This document shows positions 32,332 to 42,421 of a stretch of 64,000 bases of DNA, piece after piece. Both the position numbers and the translations under genes were made by a program. Each line of letters starts with the position of its first letter. The first letter of the stretch is position 1. The notes below the pieces were generated by a model, which saw only the letters and a program-made list of their open reading frames with translations, ran no database searches and was not told the origin of the DNA. Source of the stretch: Nageia nagi. Lineage: Eukaryota; Pinophyta. Where the stretch lies: assembly GCA_050084985.1 (NCBI GenBank), contig JBITNC010000001.1, positions 87,916,001 through 87,980,000 of the forward strand. Reading direction: 5' to 3'.

Positions 32332-35300
32332 ATGGGAGGGGTTTCCGCGCTGTGTCCCCAAAGGAGGGTTGCAGCGTCTCAGAGGGATTATGTAGGCATT
32401 TCTGTGCAGGACTCGTTTAAAGGGGAGCCTGACCTAAAGCGGAGGTGTTGGATCTTATCGCAGAGGTTTCTGCGGCCTTTGTTATACATAATGGTTTCTG
32501 TGTTTATTGTAACCCTTTTATTGATCAATGGCTCGGGTGTGGTCCTCTTCAGGGCCAATAACCTGGGGAGGCAGTGCTTTGAATCCCCAATTAAGGATAG
32601 GGCTAGTTTGAGGAAGTTCAAGATTGCAATGGTAACTGCGTCTGATGAGTCTGGTACTATTCCGGAGCGGTCTTTTCAGGGTCTCATGAAATTGGTGGAA
32701 CCCAATAAGAAGAGCTATGCGCAGAGACATGGGTATGATTTTATTGATGCCAGTGATGCCGTTGATAAGCACAGGCCACCCAGTTGGAGTAAGATCCTCG
32801 CCGTCAAGCACAATCTGTCTAACTATGATTGGATCTTCTGGAATGATGCTGTATGTTTTTGCTTCCCTTTTGTTTTAGCCCAATCTATTTTTTTTTCTCT
32901 CGCTTTATTCCCGGGCGGTCTCCTATTGTTATGTCTGCACTCACAGAAAAATATTTCATTGGTATTAATTTCTTTGTTTTTGTTTTTGTTCTGGCTGATG
33001 TGATAAAAGAGGCTTATTTAATCAAATGCCATTTTATGCTTATTTGTTAGTCCAAAAGCTTCTTTCTGAATAAGCCCATGAATCCTAACTATATTTAGTA
33101 ACCTAGAGCATCGACCTTGTTAATTTCGTCTTTGATCATCCTTGAACATAATAATGGCAATAGTAATGACCCAATTTCGAACTATGCAGTAATAGCGTGG
33201 GCTTCAACTGTGTTCACCGGTAAGATGAGTGTTAAATATCCAATATTTTTCAAACACAATAGATGGTGACGGGATTCATCTTTTGTATGTGTGGTTATCT
33301 GCTGCAAGAAATCGGATTTCTTCTCTGCAACTTAGAGTGATTTGCAGGTGCAACAAAATGGCCTATTGTCATATTTCTGAAGTCTGGGTAACTGGAAGCT
33401 TTCAATTGCATATGATATGCATTTCCAGGTGTTTTTTTGGGGTAGTGTGGAGCATTAAGTATTGGAACAGAGCTATATGAAAGTTTTCAATGCTCTTTAT
33501 ATAAGTTTCTGAACTTTTCCAATGCTTTATATGAAAGTCTATGCCATTGCTGTTTGCTTTTAAGCCAATTCTATGCTATATTCAGTTTTTGTATCAAGCA
33601 GGCCCCAAATTTCCGGTGTTTGTTATATTTACTGCAAGATAAATACATAATTAATTTTGGAATGGAAATCGCCTTTTTTATATTTCTTCTCCTAATTTAG
33701 TGGAGTTTTTGGCCCTTTTTATAACTAATCCAAATTGGCTAATTAACATCCATGTTTGGAAATTTGCTGCAGGATTCTCTGGTAACTAATCCGAATATTG
33801 CTCTGGTGAGTTTTGCATAGTGATGAGCTTTTCATTTATCTAACTAATTGAAATCCATATTTCTTTTAATTTCTTACTAAAATAGCCACAAGTTGACTGG
33901 AGACATTTTCTTATTCAGGAAGATGTATTGTATTCAATCACTGGGGATGTGGATTACCAAAACATGCCTGATTTTATTGTGACAGAGGATGTTACGGGTG
34001 TCAATGCAGGTATCAAAATTAATATTATGAGTGATAATTTTGAAGGGTGCTTGCATAGGGCCCTCTATATGAAACTTAATAACCAATTCATTTATTGTAT
34101 TTTCATTCCTAATCATCATATATGAAATGACTATAGCTTGTTCATCGCATATTGTTACAGGGATGTTCTTTTTTCGTAATTCTGATTGGAGTAGGATGTT
34201 TTTGGATCGCTGGTGGAATCAAACGTCCTTCATTCGCCCGTTTGGCCATAGTAAAAGTGGTGACAATGATGCTTTGAAGCATTTAATTAAGACCATGTCT
34301 CCAGATGAGAAAAAACAACATGTTCGTATTCCACGTATGCAGTGTGTGTTCAATTCGAACATGTGGTCTCCTTCATGGAAAAACAGCCACAGATTGATGA
34401 CTTTAACGAAAACTGTTTGGAGAGGTAAAAGGTTCTCGCACCTGCAAACTCTTGATTATGTTTTTTTCTTAGCTGATTGTTTCCATTTTTGAGATTAAAA
34501 TTGTTTTTTGGGATCATAGTGAAGCAGGACCTGCGAAAAATACTTGGTCAGTAACTAATGAGTGCATGAATAATCATTTTCTAGAGTTACCATAGCCATT
34601 TGGTCTTCATTCCTCACTGAGGTGTGCAGTTGGCAAATTTAGTGCTGAAACAGTTTGATTTCAATAATTTTGTCTGTTTATCCTCTTAATGTTCGTATAA
34701 GAAGTACAAATTGAGCATGTAGATGCCGTTTGCTTTTCATAAAGGTGTTCTCTTTTATCTTGAAGTAATGATGTCTGTGATACCTGTGAATGTTATTCAG
34801 ATTTTGCTCATTACAGCAACTGTGCTGTCCTTCAGGAGTTGAATAGAATAGTTGGCAATTTTTATCTGTTGGAATGCACGTTGTTATCATGAGGGTCCAA
34901 CCCAATAGCATTGTTGATATGTAATCTGATAAGGATAGTTGTAAGGGCATGTATTGTAAGAAAATTACACCCATCTATGACATCTGAACCTGCCATCTGT
35001 ATAATGGATAGTGTTTAGACTTTAGCCAAATTGTCATGGTAGTAAATTGAAGGAAGATTGGAGTAGCTCACAATTAGGTAACTTTTTATTCCCTGGCTAA
35101 CATGTATATAAATTCTACCTTAGCTAATACCTTTCGATGAGGGTCAGTTTTATTTCCTTATGCTCCTCCTAATACCTGTGCAATTCATATTTTGATGACA
35201 CCTCTTCTTTATCAGAAATTTGCTCGTTCTATTTTATTGTTTTTACAGCTTCCTTGTTTGTCTCTGACATTTATATGTTTCTGGTTTTCAGGTGTTTATG

Positions 35301-35437
35301 CTAAAGGAGACTTTATGGTGCATTTAGCAGGACTCAATGATAAGAAAAAGTGGGTGGTTAAGATTTTGCATGAGATTGAAGAGGAGGGCATGTTCAAGGA
35401 CAGAATAATCCGTGATTTAAGCATGATTCACTTTTAA
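32332..35437 (+). CDS. GT34-family (GMA12/MNN10-like) Golgi glycosyltransferase, five exons
   Basis: Joining 32332-32850, 33773-33805, 33919-34009, 34161-34424 and 35292-35437 gives 350 codons, with every intron GT..AG. The protein is a type II membrane protein: a short cytosolic tail, a membrane anchor at about 49-66 (PLLYIMVSVFIVTLLLIN), a stem, then the catalytic domain. KIAMVTASDES opens the domain (97-107). DAD (172-174) is the metal/nucleotide-sugar binding DxD motif, followed by NAGMFFFRN (213-221), DNDALKHL (249-256) and VHLAG (312-316), all conserved in GT34. N-X-S/T sites lie at 161 and 234. GT34 includes plant xyloglucan xylosyltransferases and fungal alpha-galactosyl/mannosyltransferases. 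The C-terminal VHLAG and the short length look closer to the GMA12/MNN10 side, so substrate is uncertain. The start follows an in-frame stop. No damage is visible; this is the only gene here that looks functional. Confidence 0.93.
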
Positions 35438-35860
35438 AAACAGTTTCTCCTTTTCAAATTTAACCTATTCTTTTATGAGTAGTTCAAATGCATTCATTAA
35501 TTCTTTTGCCAGTGGAGAGGGGCTCAAATTCGCAGTGCTTCAGCTCAGTTGAACTGCCTAGGTAAGGAAAATTTCAGCTTGACATTTTGCTTACTTTCTA
35601 AGTGCGTATTAACTTTTTTCTGGTCTGAAGAGAAATTGTTTAGCATCTAGGTTTTATTTTGGGATTGCATCTGATTTTTGAATTATTCTGAGTGTTGATG
35701 CAGGGATTTGTATCGACTTCAAGTTTCATACTGGTTTCTGGATGAGCCATAGCAATTTTCTCTCTTGGCATTGTATCTATATTACCAGTTTAACAATGCT
35801 CTTTTTTGTATATTATATTCTTTTGGCTTTGCCTGAGTACTCGTATTTGATTTGATGCTT
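35438..35860 (+). other. Probable 3' UTR of the GT34 gene
   Basis: T-rich, non-coding sequence follows the stop codon. CTAG|GTAAGG at 35562 and TGATGCAG at 35703 could bound a 142-bp intron in the 3' UTR. No clear AATAAA was seen, which is common in plants. Confidence 0.35.
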
Positions 35861-38295
35861 TTGTAAATTGCAAACTTTGGGACTTCACGTGTAGAAAATT
35901 TTGGAAGAGGCTTTGATTTATAATGTCGTTGTTCTTGTCCATTTTTCTCACTCTACTTGAGAGATTGAGGTTCCTTCAACAAGTTCTTGTTCAAATATGC
36001 AGAATGTGCAAAAGGCATATGCCTATTCTGTCATGGAAACTAAGGCCAAACAGAAACTTTCTGAACATATCAGCAATTGTATTTTGATTATTTTATTGTT
36101 GTTATTGTTTGTATTGTTATCATTCTGTACAAGAAATTATCGATATATTTATTTTGGCACAGCTTGTGTGCCAGAGCATATAGACACATGCTTAACAAGG
36201 TTGAAGCTAGAGTTTTGAAGTTACGCTCTTCAATTGTATTCAAACCTATCGTGTGTTTAAATTCAAACTGTTTGGGGTGGAGAAATTGCTTCTTATTAAT
36301 CCATGAAGCTCTAATTAGAGACCTGTTCAAAAATTTACACCGAGGGAAACATTTAAGGAATTTTATTAGAATATGGAGCATTCTGTTTGAGTAACATTTG
36401 AACAAGTCAATCTGATGATTCTGGTCAAGTTCAATTATCAATAAGTTTAATATTTTTCTAAAGATGTTTAAAGCTATTACTCCTGAAGTTGATTTAAAGA
36501 TAATTTTTCAGAAAAAAGATGTCATCTTTGTTTTTAAATTTTCAAAACATTCCCCAAACTATCACAGCATGCTTCTGGATTCTATAACTAACACACGATG
36601 CTTGCAAAGGAGACTCCCCGTGATGCATCTTTCTGTATGTGAGGCATCTTTTGGCCACTTTACACCTCCATCTAAGTTATTTTTTAATTTGTCATTATAC
36701 TAATGAAATTTGAGATTGTATGAAAGTCAAAAAAGGTTTATTTTAGTGTTGGATATGTGAGAGGGAAAGATATGTAAACTGCCAATGTAGATGGTGGTCA
36801 AGTACAACAAAAATATTAAGCAATTTGAGGCGGGCTTGTTGGTTGGTTGGTTGGAAACTTTGAATTGTTGGAAAGAAGCATGTGTGGATTGCCTTTGGTT
36901 TGAGGGCAAAGACAAGATGACTGGGCAACATTCAGGAAAATTGAAAAGGTTGTTACATGTTTTGGTTTTGATTTGTGGATGAAAGGAAGAGGGTTTTCTC
37001 TGAACACATCAATTTTTTTAGGGTTAGGGTTGCTTATTTTTTTAAACCAGGCCCACATAGATACTCTCTCCTTCGCTGGTTTGCATGTGAGCATTATCCC
37101 TTCCATGTGCTTTGAATAATATGCCACTGCCACTTCAAAGTCGTCAATGGTTACATCATACATGATTCTTTTAATAGAAATATGCATAAGATGCTATCCA
37201 AATATGGAATCAACTGCAACCTATACAAATCCTAGTCACTTATTTTCCTTTGATACTTTGTGATTACTTCTTGGAATACTTTTTCTCACGAAAGTAAGGT
37301 TAACATAAAAGAAAAAATAATAATGCAATGACAATCATTTATGCCATATGCATGTACGGGTTTGTTTGGAACCAATAGATTAAACAAAAGGATAGGCTTG
37401 TCTTGGTTGGCGATACTTGTGAAACTATTTGTGAACCATATGATAATATTTTAATTCATTGAAAGTGGAATGGCCTTCTGTTTTTTTGTTCCATTAATTC
37501 TCAAGCATATCGTACTTTACCAATTCTTTTATGACATTATGCTTCCTTGGAGGGATCAATTCTTTTGCGAGTGAGAGAGAGTTGAAGTACTTTGTGGAAG
37601 TTAAAAAACATGTTTGACATCAACATAGTAATTGTGGGTATCATCGGTTTTGAACAGTGATTCAAAAGGAAGAAAATGCAAAGAAAACTTTGTAGTTGGT
37701 TTTTAAATCAGACTGAACTTACCCTGGAAAAAGTTCAAAGAAGTGCAATTTGATACCTAGAAATTCGTTAAAACACAGGTCTGATGACGTTTTACTTCAA
37801 GTTCACAACTATTTTTGCCATTAGTAGAACAGGGCAAATAACATTGAGTAGTGCGTAAATTAATGTACTTAATTTGGGAGTATATATTGACATATAAAAT
37901 TGATATTATTATAATTCTAATAGGAGTATTATTTAATAAGATTATTTAAGATAAGTTTTTTAAAATCTTTCTAAATTCAGTGGTGTGGAGGATTTATCAA
38001 AATTTGTTTACAAATGAAAATACATTAATTAAATAATTAAGTTGTATAATAAAATTGGTAAGTTTGTTTTGGTTATCTAAGAATTTGTTGATCAAGTTGA
38101 AGTTATATATATCTTTGTAGGTTTGTCTAATATCTTTACACAATAAATGACAAAATAAATGACAAAAGAGATTCTCATCCTCATAGCATTTAGATTACAA
38201 TACTTACAAATCCTTTAATCCCAACTTTCAAGGTGTTTTAGTTGTTGTCCATCTACTATTTTCACTATGTAAATCGTGTGAATCAGTTCTGAATT
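35861..38295. other. Intergenic DNA, nothing recognised
   Basis: Open frames at 35997-36441 and 36464-37187 on both strands have no family resemblance and overlap one another. A short GGTT repeat lies near 36840. No element boundary was recognised. Confidence 0.45.
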
Positions 38296-38600
38296 TTACG
38301 ATCTCAAGTTTTTTTTTGTTAGATTAGTAGTCTTATGAAGGTAGGAGGGACGTTCAAGTTTAAGATTAATGATATTTTTAAAGCAGGTTATTTTTTTATT
38401 TTTTATTTTATCCTTGATGTTATTATCATTCCAAAATTTTTCATTCACTTTATTTGCAATTTGAACTTCTAATATATCACTATTTGAAGGGTTTATGTTA
38501 TTGCGTACATCGTAAAAATCAAACCATTTATAAATTTTTTTTAGCCAACTTTGTTTTAAAGCTTCACTTTCAATAGAGAGTAAACCATCCTCCAAAGCTA
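38296..38600 (-). pseudogene. Unrecognised coding-like fragment of about 100 codons
   Basis: The frame, without an ATG, begins LEDGLLSIESEALKQSWLKK and continues with an Asn/Lys-rich sequence including VNEKFWNDNNIKDK and NLKLERPSYLHKT. The regular charge pattern looks like genuine former protein, and its upstream end meets the SINE-like repeat at 38600. I cannot assign a family. Confidence 0.3.
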
Positions 38601-38740
38601 TACTATAGGGTTTTTATGACGACTACACACCCTTTTTACATCCTACTCACCCACCCAAAGAAGGATTTGAACCTTAGACCTATTTGGAGAGTCAAAGCTC
38701 AAACCGCTTGATTGTTTGATAAAGAACATTAGTATTAAAA
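38600..38740 (-). mobile_element. SINE-like, tRNA-derived repeat
   Basis: On the minus strand a tRNA-like head reads CAAGCGGTTTGAGC (38702-38715 on +), then GACTCTCCAAATAGGTC, then GGTTCAAATCC (38663-38673), a perfect RNA polymerase III box B. A tRNA-unrelated body (GGGTGGGTGAGTAGGATG) follows, and the head is preceded by AATACTAATGTTCTTTATC. A 3' end near AACCCTATAG is guessed, and no target duplication was identified. Confidence 0.5.
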
Positions 38741-39109
38741 TTTACAAACTTTAGTTTTGCATTAGTATATGAGAATAACATTAAAAATTGATTTTTTTTT
38801 TTTTTTAAAGTTTATACTAGAGGATCTTTACCTTTTGGATTTGCTATTTAATATAAATTGTGGTTTTTAATATCTTTTGAATGTCAATAAAAGCAAATTC
38901 AAATGCATAAAAATGTCATTTATATATGTAAAGGAAATATACTTGTGAATATATGTTACTCATTGTAATGGAGTTGTACATACCATAAATTAATGTAAGC
39001 TAAAATATGTAGCAGAATAATGCATATATTATGTAAGAGAATAAAGGCTATGTAAGAAATGGTATATAGGGGAATATACTATTATAAATAATTCTTTTAA
39101 AAATTCAAG
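38741..39109. other. AT-rich spacer
   Basis: Nothing recognised apart from a T-run at about 38791-38806. Confidence 0.4.
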
Positions 39110-39280
39110 AAAGGAACTTATTACAAATACATAACCCCTTCAAATAACGATAAATTAAAATTTCATACTATAAATAAAGTAATTCAAAAATCATGGAGTG
39201 ATGATAATATCAAAACAAAGGAAAACTAGCTTATTATAAAAATATCTTTTATCCAAAACTTAAACATCCATCCTATTACC
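39110..39280 (+). repeat. LINE 3'-end repeat, copy 2
   Basis: It is colinear with 21325-21470 (shared ACATAACC, GATGATAATATCAAAA, AAAACTAGC, CATCCATCCTA blocks). It is probably the 3' end of a second, truncated copy of the same LINE family. Confidence 0.65.
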
Positions 39281-39283
39281 TAA

Positions 39284-39362
<79 letters not shown>
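39284..39362. repeat. Compound microsatellite (CT)n(TA)n
   Basis: About 11 CT units run directly into about 28 TA units. It starts at the end of the LINE 3' repeat, where tails commonly seed microsatellites. Confidence 0.95.
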
Positions 39363-39365
<3 letters not shown>

Positions 39366-41119
39366 CAAAATTAAGAACTAATTCATACAAATTGCATAGT
39401 GAAATTGGAAGATGGACAATACCTAAAACACCTTGAGAAAAAAGAACTTGCAAGCTTTGTAATGTAAATGCCATAAAAGATGAAACTTATTTTTCCTCTT
39501 TTTAAGTCCATTTTACAAAGACATCAAACAAACCTATAAAAATATTTATTAATAATAGCTTGATCCATTAATTTTTTTTTATCAAGGTAACAACTTAATT
39601 ATGTTGGAAACAAACACTGTGACCTCTGTCCCATGTTCCATTCCTAGTACGAGATATACATGCTATGTAATAGCCTACTACAAGCTATCCGTCCCATAGA
39701 TCAATTTATCTTCAGTGGACATTAATATAATTTACCTTTACCTTTATTCAAATGCATAATTGATTTATATTTATTTATGGAAAAACTTTGATAATTCCTA
39801 CAAACCATTGGATTTAAAAGGACATTAAAAGACTTATCTTATTGAGTTTACTTTTAAGGTCCTCTTGAAGAGGCATGTGAAATACAAAAAGAAGTGTTAT
39901 TTTCTTATAACACTATTTTATATTTGAATGTAATTTTTTCTTATATTTGCATATATTTTATTAATTTTTCTTTTTCTTGTGCAAGGTTAATCTTTTCAAC
40001 AACATACCAAGATCAAGATTGAATAGCCATAATATCTAATGTAGAAGGGGGTTTCTGGATGTTAAATCTTCCAAAAGTTGAAGGAAGTTATGCCTGATAT
40101 TTGACCCCAAGTCCCCAAGTATATTTATTAATGAGGTTCAAGATCAAAATCATAGCCACAAGATTTCAAGGTGAACAATTCCAATTTTTTTTCTATTTTC
40201 TTTAATTTAGAAATAGTCATATTTAATCTTTGATCTTCCTTAAAAATTGTGATTGTTTAATTGTATTAAGGACCCATGTATCCTTAATAAATTTTACTCA
40301 CAACTTTTCACTCATTTTATTAAATTATCTAACAAGATTGATGAATTAATATTAGACTAACACATATGGAAAAAGAATAAGAAAATCTAATTAAAGCCTT
40401 ATAAGCATTAGAAGAAACTACTAAATTAGTACATTCAAAATATAATAAGGAAATAACATACTTAAAAATTGAAGTCAAAAACATACAATTGTATCTAAAA
40501 CCAATGAAAAACCTCCAACAACGAATTGAACTTGTATGATCCCTTTATTCCAATCTAAACTAAAAACTTGATCAAACAAAAAATATGAGTGATACAACTA
40601 CTATTACACTTCTTTCAAATAATATCATATTTAAACCTTCACCCCTAAAGGATAAAATTCAAAATTTGATATTAGTGTCCTTGGATAACAAAAAAATGGT
40701 TAAAAGGATTATAGAAAAATATATATAGGAAGATTAAGGGAGTAACCTTAATGTGTAAGAGTAAGAAATAGACAAAAAAGAGTGTTGAATACAATGGGCC
40801 TGAGTGAGGCAAAAAGTCTACATATAGAGAGTCAAGGACTTCAATATTTATGATCAAAAATAAATTCTTGATATTGCAAGTAGAGGGAGTAACCTTAGTG
40901 GGTTTAGCAGTAATACACCAATGAGTGATTCTTTTAGATTATTTAGGGTTCATGTGATATTATTCATAGTTTTTTGTGATTGAAAATAAGATGCGATAAG
41001 TATAGAACTCATTATGCATAGGATTTATTGGTGATCACTTTCAATTTGAGGTATGTGGCTTCCTTGGTATAAAGTGTAACATATTTTTTATCTTTGTAAT
41101 TCATCTAGGTTTTCATGCT
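39363..41119. other. Unresolved AT-rich DNA with a faint coiled-coil-like frame
   Basis: On the + strand about 40360-40720 translates, with a few stops, to an amphipathic sequence (LVHSKYNKEITYLKIEVKN, then LQQRIELV). It could be a relic of an element's gag or accessory ORF. No family was recognised and no boundaries were found. Confidence 0.3.
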
Positions 41120-41124
41120 AGATT

Positions 41125-41188
41125 TGTTATGAACCGTTACACCCAAAGGTCGACCTATTAGTGAATCCGCACACCCAAGATCTTAACA
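41125..41188 (-). repeat. SMART LTR, 3' copy on the minus strand
   Basis: 64 bp, TGTTA...TAACA, 61 of 64 positions identical to 41330-41393. Confidence 0.9.
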
Positions 41189-41312
41189 TTCCACCACGCT
41201 TTGCATCTGATGTCCTTGATGGCTCTCACTTCTGGCGGCTCTCACTCTAGTCTTCTTTAGGTAGCCCTTTCCATAGTAGCCCTTTCCGGGGATTCGAACT
41301 TGGGACGTATGG

Positions 41313-41328
41313 CCTGCTCTAATACCAA
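41313..41328 (-). other. SMART primer binding site
   Basis: TTGGTATTAGAGCAGG on the minus strand, adjoining the LTR, differs from the usual tRNA-Met site by one base in its core. Confidence 0.8.
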
Positions 41329-41329
41329 A

Positions 41330-41393
41330 TGTTATGAACCGTTACACCAAAAGGTCGACCTATTAGTGAATATGCACACCCAAGATCTTAACA
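41330..41393 (-). repeat. SMART LTR, 5' copy on the minus strand
   Basis: 64 bp with TGTTA and TAACA ends. The three differences from its partner lie near its positions 20 and 43-44. Confidence 0.9.
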
Positions 41394-41960
41394 ATATTAG
41401 GTAAATAAATATGAAATGATCTTTAGTCTTTGGTTCCATGTTGCATAGTTTGCATATACATTAGTATTTAGGGATGCAGTGGCTTATATCAATATGGATT
41501 TGGTATGAGAAAATACTTATTTGGATAAGAGTAAAAAAGATACCATGTAATATGCGTAGCTTAATGTAATTAGGGATGATAATAATACCATTCTCTACTT
41601 TCATGTAGACTCAACTATAATTCAAGAGATTTGGTGAAAGATTTTTTTTTGGTTCCATACAAGTTGTTCTCAAGTAAGTTGAGTAGATTCCCTTCTTGAT
41701 CTTTCTATTGATATCTTTGGTAGAATGATTAGAGGTCCTATTTGGAAGCTAAGAAAGTTGATCGATATTTAGGCCTATGATTCATAGGAGAAACTAGTTT
41801 TTGAGTATCAACACCAAAGAATACTTTTGCTTGTAAGTTGCATTGAGAATTTGAGTACTAAGAGAAGGTATCTCTTTAAGTCAGGAGCCACTAAAAGCAT
41901 GTGATGGATCCAATTTATAAGTCTAATAACATGGAATACTGTAAAAGCCAACATAGGATA
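41394..41960. other. Spacer between the SMART element and element C
   Basis: Nothing recognised. Confidence 0.4.
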
Positions 41961-42421
41961 TGTATGTTGAAAGTTTTTCTATATGTGGCTCATGACTATG
42001 GAAGCAAGCTTTGATAGATTTAATGGATATTTGTGGTGAAAACCTTGAATCCTTCAAACTTTGTTTCAAACCCTAGCAATGATCTTGGAGCAATAATGTG
42101 AGAGCAAAAATCATGAAAGTATATGTGAGAAGATGAATTAGGAGCACAAATGAATTAGGAGAGTAATGAGCCAAGAGTTGGAATTCTAATTTCACTTTGA
42201 GTTATATACCTCTTGAACCTCTTGAGTCAACTTAAGTTATTTGGGCTAGATACCCACTTTTGATCATATTTGTGTTTTAAATCACTTTTTGCTTTATTTT
42301 AAACTTTTGAGTAGTTTGACTTTGCATAGTAAATATTAAGAATAAATCAAACAATGAATTACAACATATCAATGTCATAAAAACATATCTACTCAAATAG
42401 TGCTATTTTTTAGTGTCTACA
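41961..42421 (-). repeat. Element C 3' LTR
   Basis: It starts TGTATG and ends TCTACA. It is followed, read on the minus strand as preceded, by the purine-rich AACAAAGGCAAAG. It is colinear with 51698-52145, for example AAACCCTAGCAATGATCTTGG and TTGGGCTAGATACCCACTTTT occur in both apart from single-base changes. Confidence 0.85.

Larger units (their letters stand above)
41125..41393 (-). mobile_element. SMART/TRIM miniature LTR retrotransposon (269 bp)
   Basis: Two 64-bp LTRs (41125-41188 and 41330-41393) differ at only three bases and start TGTTA and end TAACA. On the minus strand the 5' LTR is followed by TTTGGTATTAGAGCAGG, a one-change version of the tRNA-Met primer site. The 3' LTR is preceded by the purine-rich GCAAAGCGTGGTGGAA. 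The internal 141 bp has no ORF but includes a box-B-like GTTCGAATCCCC and a short duplicated AGCCCTTTCC block. Flanking pentamers are AGATT and ATATT, matching at four of five positions. The size and layout fit the SMART group of tiny LTR elements, which must move with enzymes from other elements. Confidence 0.88.

Noticed and set aside
32388-32811. Two minus-strand frames across GT34 exon 1
   Set aside because: They are antisense to a well-supported exon and have no domain resemblance.
36077-36441. Overlapping frames on both strands, one with a hydrophobic segment
   Set aside because: Both strands are open over the same stretch by composition, and no splice or promoter context links them to a gene.
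39280-39474. Frame with a Tyr-Ile repeat
   Set aside because: Translation of the TA microsatellite.
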